Source: Bacillota bacterium
Lineage (GTDB): Bacteria > Bacillota > Clostridia > Christensenellales > Pumilibacteraceae
DNA: 64,000 nt
Direction: 5' to 3'
Assembly (NCBI GenBank): GCA_009780135.1
Contig: WRAP01000001.1
Coordinates: forward strand, 62,001 to 126,000
The position numbers and the translations under genes are program-made. This document shows, piece after piece, positions 29,491-39,241 of this stretch (its first letter is position 1; the number at the start of each line of letters is the position of its first letter). Below the pieces are notes generated by a model. That model was not told the DNA's origin. It searched no databases and worked only from the letters and a program-made list of their open reading frames with translations.

Positions 29491-30222
29491 ATGCGTAAAT
29501 TATTTGTAACTAAAATCCAAAATCCGCTCGTAATTGAGGGCGATGACCATAAACACTTATCGCTAGTGTTGCGAAATAAAATTGGCGATAATATTGTTGT
29601 ATGCTGTGGCGATGGATATGACTACATATATGAAATAACTGCTATCACAAAAAATAATACAATCCTTAATCAAGTATCTAAAACTCAAAATCAATCTGAG
29701 CCATCAATTAGTATAACGCTATTTTGTTCAGTTGCTAAAGGCGATAAAAATGAAATAATTGTTCGTACGATTACCGAATTAGGTGTATCAAAAATTCAAC
29801 CTTTCATATCCGCATTTACAGCCGTAAAGTCTGAAACTTATAAGCTCGACAGAATGCGACGGGTTGCTCTTGAGGCCTCAAAGCAAAGCGGTAGGGGGAA
29901 GTTGCTTGAGGTTTTAGAACCCGTATCATTTGATAATATTTTAGATAAACTATCAGAATTTGATTTAGTGGTTTTTCCATACGAGGGTAATTGTAATATA
30001 GACATACAGTCATTCTTACATGAAAAACTTAGTAATAAAAAGCCAATAAAAAACATTGCAATCATAGTAGGTGGCGAGGGTGGATTTTCTGAAGCGGAGG
30101 TTTTAAGTCTTTCTGGTAGGGGCATAATTCCTGTAACGCTAGGCAAGCGGATACTGCGTGCCGATACGGCTTGTGCTACAGTGTGTGCTCTTGTGTTTTA
30201 CGAAGGGGGACAAATGCGATGA
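29491..30222 (+). CDS. rsmE: 16S rRNA (uracil(1498)-N(3))-methyltransferase RsmE
   Basis: 'RRVALEASKQSGR', 'IIVGGEGGFSEAEV', 'VTLGKRILRADTACATVCALVFYE'. Confidence 0.92.
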   Translation: MRKLFVTKIQNPLVIEGDDHKHLSLVLRNKIGDNIVVCCGDGYDYIYEITAITKNNTILNQVSKTQNQSEPSISITLFCSVAKGDKNEIIVRTITELGVSKIQPFISAFTAVKSETYKLDRMRRVALEASKQSGRGKLLEVLEPVSFDNILDKLSEFDLVVFPYEGNCNIDIQSFLHEKLSNKKPIKNIAIIVGGEGGFSEAEVLSLSGRGIIPVTLGKRILRADTACATVCALVFYEGGQMR

Positions 30223-31283
30223 AAAATCTATTTGATATCTGCATTTTCACACTGGGTTGCAAAGTAAATCAAACTGAAGGATTTGAATTAGGGGAAAGGT
30301 TTTTAGAAAAGGGCTTTACAGTTATTCATGAATTACAATCGGCTAATAATTATATTATAAACACTTGTTCTGTTACGCAGGAAGCTGATAGTAAAAGTCG
30401 CCAGTGCATATCTAGAGCATTAAAGCAAAACAAAGACGCTAAAATTTTTGTAATAGGTTGTGCTAGCGAGTTTGATAAATCCGCATTTGAAGGTAGAGAT
30501 AATGTTGAATTAGTGGTTGGAGCAAAAGATAAATCAACTGCTTTTGAGCAAATTTTACCTTTTGTAAGGACGAATGTCATTGGTTACACGAATTTCATAA
30601 AGAAAGAAATTAAAACCTCTCGTCGTCGTGCCTATATTAAAATTCAAGATGGTTGCGATAACTACTGTAGCTATTGTATAGTACCGTATCTTAGGGGAGC
30701 AAGCACATCAAAGCCGTTAGAAGAAATAATTCTTGAAGCCAAAAATCTTGAGGGCAAAGTAGACGAAATTGCTTTTACGGGAATATGTATATCCGATTAT
30801 AAAATTGATGGAGAGTTGTCGCTCAAAAAACTTATTGCTGAATTTCAGCAAATAAAAATTCCAAAAAAGTTTATAGGTTCATTAACACCAACAATAGTAG
30901 ACGAAGAATTATTACGAACATTAAGTCAGAGTGGTTTTTGCCCACCATTTCATTTATCAGTCCAAAGCGGAAGCGACACAGTGCTAAGGCGAATGAATCG
31001 CAATTATGCTGCAAAAGAAATGTTAGAAAAAATCGACTTAATAAGAAGGGTGTTTCCAAAAGCAGAAATAACTGCCGACATTATAGCAGGCTTTCCAAAA
31101 GAGTCTGAAATGGAATTTAATGAAACTCTAGAATTTATAAAACAAGCCAATTTTACAGATATTCATGCGTTTCCATATAGTGCAAAAAAGGGGACAGTTG
31201 CCGAAAAATTACCACAATTACCTATGAGTCTACGAAAAGAAAGAGTGAAAATAATAAAAAACATCCATATCAAAAAAACATAA
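30219..31283 (+). CDS. mtaB: MiaB/MtaB family tRNA methylthiotransferase (radical SAM)
   Basis: 'TLGCKVNQTEGF', 'INTCSVTQEADSKSRQ', 'KIQDGCDNYCSYCIVPYLRG', 'TADIIAGFPKESE'. Confidence 0.9.
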   Translation: MKNLFDICIFTLGCKVNQTEGFELGERFLEKGFTVIHELQSANNYIINTCSVTQEADSKSRQCISRALKQNKDAKIFVIGCASEFDKSAFEGRDNVELVVGAKDKSTAFEQILPFVRTNVIGYTNFIKKEIKTSRRRAYIKIQDGCDNYCSYCIVPYLRGASTSKPLEEIILEAKNLEGKVDEIAFTGICISDYKIDGELSLKKLIAEFQQIKIPKKFIGSLTPTIVDEELLRTLSQSGFCPPFHLSVQSGSDTVLRRMNRNYAAKEMLEKIDLIRRVFPKAEITADIIAGFPKESEMEFNETLEFIKQANFTDIHAFPYSAKKGTVAEKLPQLPMSLRKERVKIIKNIHIKKT

Positions 31284-31726
31284 TGAAGTACAAAAACGAA
31301 ATAATATTTATATATCATCTGCTAGCAATTTTTGTGTTACTTGCCTTGCTGTTTATAGATTTTACGGGCGTTTTGACACATGAGATTTTAGGTATAATTT
31401 TTATTGTTATGCTTGTTTTTCATATTGTTTTTTGCTCTAAGGCCTATAAAAATACTTTTAGCGGTGCTTTTAAGTATAAAAAGCCAAAGGCAATTGCTAA
31501 AATATGTGTAATGATAGCAATTTTAATTGCTTTAGTTTTACAAATCATAAGTGCTATAACTTTAAGTCATCATATATTTTCGTATGCTTCAACAGCAAAT
31601 TATTCTATTTGGCTAGTAATGCATAGATGGATTAGTAGAATAATGCTTACTTTATTTATTGCTTTAATTGCTTTATTTTTAAAAGATATTGCTATGTTAA
31701 TTAAGATAGAAGATTCAAGCGATTAA
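31283..31726 (+). CDS. DUF4405-like small membrane protein
   Basis: Four TM segments with His residues; overlaps mtaB stop. Confidence 0.5.
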   Translation: MKYKNEIIFIYHLLAIFVLLALLFIDFTGVLTHEILGIIFIVMLVFHIVFCSKAYKNTFSGAFKYKKPKAIAKICVMIAILIALVLQIISAITLSHHIFSYASTANYSIWLVMHRWISRIMLTLFIALIALFLKDIAMLIKIEDSSD

Positions 31727-31842
31727 CAAAGCTATTTGATTAAAAATTCATATTTCGACAATTTTCAACATATACTGTACGACTGTTAATTTTAAGGGAG
31801 TGCAGTATTTTTTTATGTCAAAAAACTCCCTAAGAGGATTTT

Positions 31843-32565
31843 ATGATTTTTGAAAGTTTAATTACATTTTTAAGTAAACTGTTTTTCTTTACGGGTTATG
31901 TAAATAATAAAGGCTCATTTCCTGAACCACTCGAATCCGAAGAGGAAAAAAAACAACTGTTACTCACAAAAGAAGGTGATATGCAGGCTAGAGAAATATT
32001 AATAAAACACAATTTGCGTTTAGTTGCTTTTATTGTAAAAAAATATCATAACGCAGGTGAAGCAGACGATTTGCTGTCGGTGGGTAGCATTGGTCTTATA
32101 AAGGGTATTGAAACCTTTGAGATGGGTAAGGGTACTCAACTGGCCACATATTGTGCTAAATGTATCGAAAATGAAATCCGTATGCATATTAGGGCAAATA
32201 AACGCCATCGTAATGTTAGGGGGTTGCTTGACTGTGTTGGTACAGATAAAAAGGGCAATCCGAAAATTTTGATGGATACACTTTCAACAGGCGAAGAAAG
32301 CATTTTTCAACAAGTAGAAAATACTATGGTATTAGAAAAAGTAGGTGAGTTATTATATACCCACCTAACGGCAAGAGAACGAGAAATTGTTATTAAGCGT
32401 TATGGCTTTGACGGTAGAGATAAGGGCTTAACTCAGTTAGAGGTTGCTGCAAATATGAATATTTCTAGAAGTTATGTTTCTCGTATAGAAAAAAAAGCGA
32501 TAGAAAAACTCTCAAAAGTAATAGTTGATGGCGACGAAGAAAAAGGCAGTAGAGGTAAAAAATAA
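31843..32565 (+). CDS. sigK: RNA polymerase sporulation sigma factor SigK (uninterrupted)
   Basis: 'FFFTGYVNNKGSFPEPLESEEEKKQLL...AREILIKHNLRLVAFIVKKY...DDLLSVGSIGLIKGIETFEMGKGTQLATYCAKCIENEI'; C-terminal 'ISRSYVSRIEKKAIEKL'. Confidence 0.9.
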   Translation: MIFESLITFLSKLFFFTGYVNNKGSFPEPLESEEEKKQLLLTKEGDMQAREILIKHNLRLVAFIVKKYHNAGEADDLLSVGSIGLIKGIETFEMGKGTQLATYCAKCIENEIRMHIRANKRHRNVRGLLDCVGTDKKGNPKILMDTLSTGEESIFQQVENTMVLEKVGELLYTHLTAREREIVIKRYGFDGRDKGLTQLEVAANMNISRSYVSRIEKKAIEKLSKVIVDGDEEKGSRGKK

Positions 32566-32768
32566 AATAGTTAGAAAGATCTTTCTAGTTATAAATAACT
32601 CTAAACTTGATAGTGAATTGCAAACATCTATTTGTAGTTAAGGTGTTGTTAAGGCAGTCAAACAAGAAAAAATAATCTTTAAAGAGATAACAAAAAATGA
32701 AAAGCAAGACATTCAAAAAAACAGCAGAAAATTTTAACACAAAATTCAAAATCAAAACTGTACGAAAT

Positions 32769-32837
32769 TTAGTGTGTAAATATATAGAAACATCCTGTGT
32801 CATTTAAATGCAGGGTGTTTTTATATATTTACACTAA
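32769..32837. repeat. Long near-perfect hairpin downstream of sigK
   Basis: TTAGTGTGTAAATATATAGAAACATCCTG-(loop)-CAGGGTGTTTTTATATATTTACACTAA. Confidence 0.8.
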
Positions 32838-32942
32838 GTCGACAGTGTTTTCGTGAGGGGGTGTTTGGGGCTTAATTTCTATCATTTTTGCATTGCCGAG
32901 CTGGGCGGAGTAGATGGAAATCAAGAATTCCCTTCTGTAAGA

Positions 32943-33026
32943 TGGTGCAAAAAACGGTATTTGAACTCGCATTGTTTCCAGCAGACCTCTCTAATGCGTG
33001 CGAGTCTGCTATTCCACCACTTTCGC
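32943..33026 (-). tRNA. Degenerate class II (Leu-like) tRNA, possibly a pseudo-tRNA
   Basis: Minus strand GCGAAAGTGGTGGAATAGCAGAC...GAGTTCAAATACCGTTTTTTGCACCA: acceptor closes with G-U pairs and CCA is encoded, but T-stem and anticodon stem carry mismatches. Confidence 0.4.
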
Positions 33027-33233
33027 AAGAGTTTTAGTACAGTATAATAGAGTAATCTAGTCAAGCATAAAAATATCGTTGCCAATATTTTTAATTTATG
33101 ATACGCTAAAAACAACTTAGAAAACCTATCGAATAAGTAGATAAATATAATCTTGAGAAACTTCTGTGCAAGTATAAGAAAGTTGATTATTTTCAGAAAT
33201 TTTTGTGTGGAGTAACTTCGGAGGATAAAAAAT

Positions 33234-34649
33234 ATGAGAAAAACAAAAATTGTTTGTACATTAGGTCCTGCTACGGATAACAAAGCTAGCTTAAAAAAAC
33301 TTATCAAAGCGGGTATGAGTGTAGCACGCATCAATATGAGTCACGGTACTCACGACGAGCATCGTCAACGCATTTCCGACATTAAAGAGCTAAGGGAAGA
33401 GTTGCAAATCCCTGTTGCTATTTTAGCGGACTCTAAAGGTCCTGAGGTTAGAGTTAAAAAATTTATAGGTGGCAAAGCTGAATTAGTAAAAGGCGACAAA
33501 TTTTCGCTTTTATCAGAGGACATTTTGGGTGATAACACTAGGGCTAGTATTACTTATCCTAATCTTTATAAATGTGTAAAGCCCGGTAATTTTATTCTTA
33601 TAAACGACGGCTTTATCGAGGTTCTTGTAGATAGCGTTTCTCCTAAAGAAATCGTTACCACGGTCATTCACGGTGGCGAAATATCTAATAATAAAAGTAT
33701 AAATTTACCAGATGCTGATATAGATATGGACTACATATCCGATGTTGATAGGCGGGATTTTTTATTTGCTATAGAACAGAATGTTGACTTTATAGCTCTT
33801 AGCTTCGTTAGAACCGCAGACGATGTGCAAGCAGTTAAGGATATTTTAATTGAGAAAAACGCAGATGATATACAGCTTATTGCTAAAATAGAAAATCAGC
33901 AGGGAGTTAATAATTTGTCATCTATTTTAGATATTGCAGATGGTGCTATGGTGGCTCGTGGTGATATGGGTGTGGAGATTGCTTTTGATAAATTGCCGGG
34001 CATTCAAAAGGATATGATTAAAACTTGCTACGAGCGTGGCAAAATCGTTATAACGGCTACTCAAATGTTAGAAAGTATGATTTCTAGTCCTCGTCCCACT
34101 CGTGCTGAAACTAGTGATGTAGCAAACGCTATACATGACGGAACTTCAGCTACAATGCTAAGTGGCGAAACAGCAGTAGGGAAATTTGCTATTGAAACCG
34201 TTAAAACAATGGCGAAAATTGCTCTTAGTGCCGAAAGTAACACTGAATACGAAAGGCGGTTTAGAGAAAGAAAGCAAAGCGTTACCAGCATCACTGATGC
34301 TGTTAGTCGTGCTACTGTTACAGCGAGTTTTGACCTTAAAGCAAAAGCAATAGTGGTTGTTAGTAAAAGCGGCTATACGGCAAGACAAATTTCTAAATTT
34401 AGACCGACTTGTCCAATAATTTCAGTAACCGTATCCGAAAAATCGTATCAACAACTTGCTTTAAGTTGGGGAGTAGTGCCAATTTTAGCCGAAATGAAAG
34501 ATTCTTCAGATGAATTATTCTCTCAGGCGGTAGAAAAAGCAAAAGAAACTGGCTATATTAAAGCTGGAGACTTAATAGTAATATCCGCAGGTATTCCTGT
34601 AGGCGTTACAGGTACGACAAATACACTTAGGATAGAATATGTTAAGTAA
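33234..34649 (+). CDS. pyk: Pyruvate kinase
   Basis: 'KIVCTLGPATDNKASLKKLIKAGMSVARINMSHG', 'MVARGDMGVEI', 'PTRAETSDVANAIHDG'. Confidence 0.97.
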   Translation: MRKTKIVCTLGPATDNKASLKKLIKAGMSVARINMSHGTHDEHRQRISDIKELREELQIPVAILADSKGPEVRVKKFIGGKAELVKGDKFSLLSEDILGDNTRASITYPNLYKCVKPGNFILINDGFIEVLVDSVSPKEIVTTVIHGGEISNNKSINLPDADIDMDYISDVDRRDFLFAIEQNVDFIALSFVRTADDVQAVKDILIEKNADDIQLIAKIENQQGVNNLSSILDIADGAMVARGDMGVEIAFDKLPGIQKDMIKTCYERGKIVITATQMLESMISSPRPTRAETSDVANAIHDGTSATMLSGETAVGKFAIETVKTMAKIALSAESNTEYERRFRERKQSVTSITDAVSRATVTASFDLKAKAIVVVSKSGYTARQISKFRPTCPIISVTVSEKSYQQLALSWGVVPILAEMKDSSDELFSQAVEKAKETGYIKAGDLIVISAGIPVGVTGTTNTLRIEYVK

Positions 34650-34736
34650 ACTATGGATACAGGGTAATACGCAAAATACATTAAAATGTTAATTATTATA
34701 AGATATTCACATTTTCATTGCTTTAACCATATATTT

Positions 34737-34771
34737 AAAAGGTATAGTAATACACAATACTATACCTTTTT
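34737..34771 (+). terminator. Rho-independent terminator after pyk
   Basis: AAAAGGTATAGTaatacacaATACTATACCTTTTT. Confidence 0.85.
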
Positions 34772-34806
34772 ACATATCGACTTACATATTTTGGAGAGAA
34801 ATTTTT

Positions 34807-35814
34807 ATGGCTACAGTAGTTTTAGATGCTGGTCACGGCGGAGCAGATTTTGGTGCGGTTAATGGCACGAGACTAGAAAAAAATGATAATTTGCGATTTG
34901 CTTTAGCACTTGGGCAAGTACTGACAAATTGCGGAGTTCGTGTTAGATATACTCGCACAACAGATGTTTTTGTCCCGCTAGAGGAGCGAGCAAGATTTTC
35001 TAATAATAACAACGCTGATTTGTTTGTATCGGTGCATCGAAATGCTTCTACAATCCCAACGGCTAACGGATTTGAAAATTGGGTATATACAAATGCGGGC
35101 GAACGAACTATTGCAGCTGCATACTTAGCACACAATAGAATAGTTGAGGCAGGAGTGTCTAGTGATAGGGGAATTCGCTATGGTAATTTTGTAGTACTTC
35201 GATTGACTAGAGCGCCAGCGATGCTATTAGAACTTGGCTTTATCAGCAATGCTAATGATAATTGGCTTTTTGATAATAGATTTAATCAGTATGTGCTAGC
35301 TGTAGCTAGCGGAATTCTAAATTTCTTTGGAATCGCTTGTCCAGGGGTAACTAGTCCGGGTACTCCGCCTGTGGTTCCACCACCGCCACCAATTACTCCA
35401 CCACCTCCAACACTTGCACCAGATAGAATGTTTGGCATGGTTCGCACAACAGGCGGAAATCTCAACTTTAGAAATGCACCTAATGCTAATGCTTCAATCA
35501 TTGGACTTATCCCAAATGGTTCACAGGTTCAAATAGTAGGGGAGAGTAACGGATTTTATAATGTTGTGTTTAATAATCAAACGGGTTGGGTGTCTAGTAG
35601 CTTTGTAGAAGCAACAAGTCGTCCCGGTACAGTAGCAACGACAGGTGGTAATCTTAATGTGCGGAGTGGTCCTAGTACAGCAAATAGCATAATAGCATCT
35701 TTGCCTAATGGTACAAGATTAACAGCATTAGATATGGTAGGTAATTTTTATAGAGTAAGGCTAGCAAATGGACAAACGGGATACGCTAGTAGGGATTTTA
35801 TAAGGTTAGGATAG
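34807..35814 (+). CDS. N-acetylmuramoyl-L-alanine amidase (Amidase_3) with two C-terminal SH3b domains
   Basis: 'VVLDAGHGGADFGAVNG', 'FVSVHRNAS', 'LLELGFISNANDN'; Pro-rich linker; two NxRxxPxxxxxxxxxLPNG SH3b repeats. Confidence 0.93.
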   Translation: MATVVLDAGHGGADFGAVNGTRLEKNDNLRFALALGQVLTNCGVRVRYTRTTDVFVPLEERARFSNNNNADLFVSVHRNASTIPTANGFENWVYTNAGERTIAAAYLAHNRIVEAGVSSDRGIRYGNFVVLRLTRAPAMLLELGFISNANDNWLFDNRFNQYVLAVASGILNFFGIACPGVTSPGTPPVVPPPPPITPPPPTLAPDRMFGMVRTTGGNLNFRNAPNANASIIGLIPNGSQVQIVGESNGFYNVVFNNQTGWVSSSFVEATSRPGTVATTGGNLNVRSGPSTANSIIASLPNGTRLTALDMVGNFYRVRLANGQTGYASRDFIRLG

Positions 35815-35885
35815 GGGATAGTTAATGAAGTGAGAAATTAAGAATTTGTTTCTATAAATGCTTTTTGTCGCTAAATAGTATTTTT

Positions 35886-35920
35886 AAAAAGCAACGATTA
35901 TTTACTATCGTTGCTTTTTT
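35886..35920. terminator. Bidirectional terminator
   Basis: AAAAAGCAACGATtatttactATCGTTGCTTTTTT between convergent genes. Confidence 0.88.
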
Positions 35921-35949
35921 AATGTAATTGCTATGTACGAACCTTTGTA

Positions 35950-36348
35950 TTATATCATCATAACAGCCATACAAAAGATGAAAAATATAGCAAATACTAA
36001 AACGGCTCCTATTGAAACACCTACTATATTCAGAATTTTAGCTACTCTTAGTTTTGCTAAGCCCTGTTCGTAAGTAGGTTCATTTTTAGCGTTAAGTGCA
36101 AATATAAGTGCTATTAAGCCAAAAATAAATCCAAATAGTACCATATTTATAACAGAAAATATTACTTGCCCACTATTGTCAATATTTTGTGCCGACATCG
36201 GTTGTTGTCCGTAAGGATTATGCTGATGCGGTGGTGGATAACCGTGCGGATTGAATCCATTTGGTGGCTGTTGATGACTATAAGGATTATTAAAATTATC
36301 ATCTTGTGATGATGTAAACCCTTGTTTGTCAAAGTTATCGTTGTTCAT
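35950..36348 (-). CDS. Small membrane protein with Pro/Gln/His-rich N-terminus, DUF4190-like
   Basis: Two C-terminal TM segments; AGGAGA SD on the minus strand; same layout as 13790..14425 without the zinc ribbon. Confidence 0.6.
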   Translation of the reverse strand: MNNDNFDKQGFTSSQDDNFNNPYSHQQPPNGFNPHGYPPPHQHNPYGQQPMSAQNIDNSGQVIFSVINMVLFGFIFGLIALIFALNAKNEPTYEQGLAKLRVAKILNIVGVSIGAVLVFAIFFIFCMAVMMI

Positions 36349-36475
36349 ATATGATTGTTATTTCTCCTTTTTTTGTACAAAAAAAGCTGAACCCGCTTTA
36401 TACGGATACAGCTATATTTGTTTCATTAATTTTTTGGCAAGCAAAAAGCAAGCTCGCTTTGGCTACAGCTACACT

Positions 36476-36550
36476 TGGCTTGGCTTGGCTTGGCTTGGCT
36501 TGGCTTGGCTTGGCTTGGCTTGGCTTGGCTTGGCTTGGCTTGGCTTGGCT
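36476..36550. repeat. Perfect pentanucleotide microsatellite (TGGCT)15
   Basis: 75 bp uninterrupted TGGCT units, read directly. Confidence 0.97.
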
Positions 36551-36697
36551 TTTAACTACCATGCTATCATTTTAATCTATATAGAAATTTTTGTCAACTA
36601 GTATTTTTATTTCTACTAGTGCTAATAGATGTGTTTTATAAAGATACTCTGTTTATAAAACATATAATAGGTCTTAAATTCTCATTAGGCCTGTATT

Positions 36698-38134
36698 CTA
36701 TATTGCCCTATTGCTATTTGCTCTAATTATAATAGGGGGTAGTGTTATTGTATTACCCGCTCTTCTAACTTGTAAAACCAAATGCATATCGGGACTTGCC
36801 CAATATAATTCGTCCGACAGCACAAAATTGCGGTTTAACCTAACAGTTTCTCTATTGCCTAGTGTAGCACTTAAAAGAATATCGCCAACCTGTACATAAT
36901 TATGCGATGGAGTACCATTTGTAACTTGCCTAACTATAATTTCTTCTTCTATTCTAACTCTATTTCTATCGTCTAAAACTGCCCTCGCAGAGTTAATCTC
37001 AGTAGCAATACCAATAGTGTATTTTACAAAAACATTATTTTGTCGCTCTCTTCGAATAATAGAATTTGCAACCCCAATAGCAACATTGCTAGGCACAGCA
37101 TAACCCATGTTATCAATAGCTTCGTCTACCGCTTTAGCCGTAACAATTCCAATAAGTTCTCCGTATCTGTTAAACAAGCCGCCACCGCTATTGCCGCTAT
37201 TTATAGCAGCATCAATACGCATAACTCTATGAGTAGTATGGCCGGACGAAGCGTCAATTCTTTCTAAATTAATATACTCAGAATCCACATTTAATATGCC
37301 TCTTGTAGCACTAATGCCCACTCCGATAGGGTTGCCTATAGCAAATATAGTTTCACCAACCGAAACATCATTAGAATTAGCTATATCTGCTTCTCTATAA
37401 AATACACGACGCAACTCTTCATTTTGTTGTGTGCGAATCACTGCAATATCTCTAGACGGAGAGCCACCTATAAATTCTGCTCTAATAGATAGGTCTAGTC
37501 GATTGGGGTCGGAAGTAGTGCCAAAAAACTCTCTGCCAAATGGAGCTATGCGGATATTGCTACTATGGCGGGGAGAAGCAGTAAACTCATATATAACATG
37601 ATAGTTGGTTACTATATAAGCTACACCTGTGTTGCGGTCTATTTGTAGTATAACACCTGCACCTGCTCCTGTACGATTGCCTCTACCGATACTAAACTCC
37701 GCTCTAATGCTAACGGCACTTCGGAGCGTGCCTTGAATGGCATCTTGCACAGAATCGACATTAGGGTCGGGCATAAAGGCTGCTAAAAAGTCATATATAG
37801 TGGCATCTGGGCGAAGACCCTGATAAAAGCTAAATAATTCCGCTAGCGATAATTCGCCACCACTTATGCTAACAAGCCACTCTTCTATAGTGCCGTCAAA
37901 GCCGTTTTCTCTAGCTAGCTCAAAAGCGCTTTTGCCTCTTAACCCATCTAGCCATTCCTGCTCCGAGCCCTCAAAGCCATTTAATCTAGCAATATCAAAA
38001 GCTGATAGCGGAGGTTCGGCACAGCCTATCATAGTAAATGCCCCAAAACTTATGGCAATCATTAAAGCAACTGCCACAATAAAACGAGTTATCATTTTTA
38101 TTTTTACATCTTTAGCTTTTTTACTGTTATTCAT
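36698..38134 (-). CDS. HtrA/DegP-like S1C serine protease lipoprotein with PDZ-like C-terminus
   Basis: Lipobox-like MIGCAEPP; catalytic His (TNYHVI), Asp (SRDIAVI), Ser (INSGNSGGGLFN); two 'FELARENGFDGTIEEWL'-type repeats. Confidence 0.87.
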   Translation of the reverse strand: MNNSKKAKDVKIKMITRFIVAVALMIAISFGAFTMIGCAEPPLSAFDIARLNGFEGSEQEWLDGLRGKSAFELARENGFDGTIEEWLVSISGGELSLAELFSFYQGLRPDATIYDFLAAFMPDPNVDSVQDAIQGTLRSAVSIRAEFSIGRGNRTGAGAGVILQIDRNTGVAYIVTNYHVIYEFTASPRHSSNIRIAPFGREFFGTTSDPNRLDLSIRAEFIGGSPSRDIAVIRTQQNEELRRVFYREADIANSNDVSVGETIFAIGNPIGVGISATRGILNVDSEYINLERIDASSGHTTHRVMRIDAAINSGNSGGGLFNRYGELIGIVTAKAVDEAIDNMGYAVPSNVAIGVANSIIRRERQNNVFVKYTIGIATEINSARAVLDDRNRVRIEEEIIVRQVTNGTPSHNYVQVGDILLSATLGNRETVRLNRNFVLSDELYWASPDMHLVLQVRRAGNTITLPPIIIRANSNRAI

Positions 38135-38333
38135 AAAATTCTCCCTATTAAAAATAATCCAAATTAGAAATTCTCGACCAATATACTACTATATTATACA
38201 CCAATAAAATTAAATTGTCATTAAGATTTTATTAAAAACAAAAGTAAACATCTATAATGTTTTTTTATTGACTGCTTGTTTTTCATGTGGTATAGTAAAA
38301 ATAGTCTTTTCGGCTTATGAGGAGATGTTGTTT

Positions 38334-38876
38334 ATGAAAAGCGAAATTAGGAATAATTGCAATAGTTTTATTCTAAAAGTACTGTTACTTATGCTAACAG
38401 TGGTTTGTGTATTGATTTTTATTATATTTGCAGGTTGTTTTTATGTTGGGTATGAATCTTCGCTTGGTGAAGTGCCGACTATAACTCAGTTGCAGGGCAG
38501 GTGGAATTTAATTGAAACTCAGCATGGAAGTTCCGTTTATACTGAAGATTCACGAGAGTGGATAATTGGCTGTTTTATAGAGTTTGACGGTTTTAATTTC
38601 ATTGAAGCTGATTTTTGGAATTACACCAGTGGAAATGATGCAACAAGTTTTGGCTCATTCACACTAAATGGTAATGATTTAATTTTAACTCGTAATGGTG
38701 GGATAGATTTAAGATGGAGTTTTGTGCCAGATAGAAGAATTTATATTAGCGGAGATGGAAGTACACTTTTTATAAGATACACTAGACAGCAAGGTTTTAC
38801 TTATCGATACATCCATACTTTCACTAGAGAAGGTGCTTTTACAGATCAACCGCCAAGTAACGGAGATATTATATAA
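38334..38876 (+). CDS. Putative secreted/lipoprotein with lipocalin-like domain
   Basis: N-terminal hydrophobic segment ending IIFAGC; 'LQGRWNLIET...' beta-rich. Confidence 0.45.
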   Translation: MKSEIRNNCNSFILKVLLLMLTVVCVLIFIIFAGCFYVGYESSLGEVPTITQLQGRWNLIETQHGSSVYTEDSREWIIGCFIEFDGFNFIEADFWNYTSGNDATSFGSFTLNGNDLILTRNGGIDLRWSFVPDRRIYISGDGSTLFIRYTRQQGFTYRYIHTFTREGAFTDQPPSNGDII

Positions 38877-38926
38877 TCTTGAAAAGCTTTGATAGAATAA
38901 TGATAATTGATTGTGTTTAATGATTT

Positions 38927-39241
38927 TTGAGCAAAGAATTTCAGATACTAAAAACTATGACTAAACAAAAACTAGCAAAAATATTAGCTTTTACAGCACT
39001 TGGCTTTATTGGTGTTTTTACTGTAACATTAGTAATGAGTTTTGTAAATTTTGGCGGAACGACTGTATTTATTATAATGCTAGTAAGTGGTTTAGTGGGT
39101 ATAGTGCTTTTTGCTACTACAAAATTTTTAACAAAAGAAAAGGTTGAAAGAGGTAATAGAAATGATGGTGAAAAAGTAGACGATGTGTTTGCTCCGCTTA
39201 AAAAGCCACCCAAAGATGGTGAGGCGGAATTACTGGATTAA
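38927..39241 (+). CDS. Hypothetical small membrane protein
   Basis: Two TM segments. Confidence 0.4.
   Translation: MSKEFQILKTMTKQKLAKILAFTALGFIGVFTVTLVMSFVNFGGTTVFIIMLVSGLVGIVLFATTKFLTKEKVERGNRNDGEKVDDVFAPLKKPPKDGEAELLD

Noticed and set aside
31843-32565. sigK interrupted by a skin-like element
   Set aside because: ORF is continuous across all sigma regions
32838-32942. SRP RNA or other structured ncRNA candidate
   Set aside because: Lacks the conserved SRP GGTCAGG/GGAAGGAAGCAGC core and no other family recognised
36476-36550. Possible CRISPR-like array
   Set aside because: Pure pentanucleotide microsatellite with no spacers
36326-36601. Overlapping + ORFs encoding WLGLA repeats
   Set aside because: Arise from translating the (TGGCT)n tract; no independent coding support
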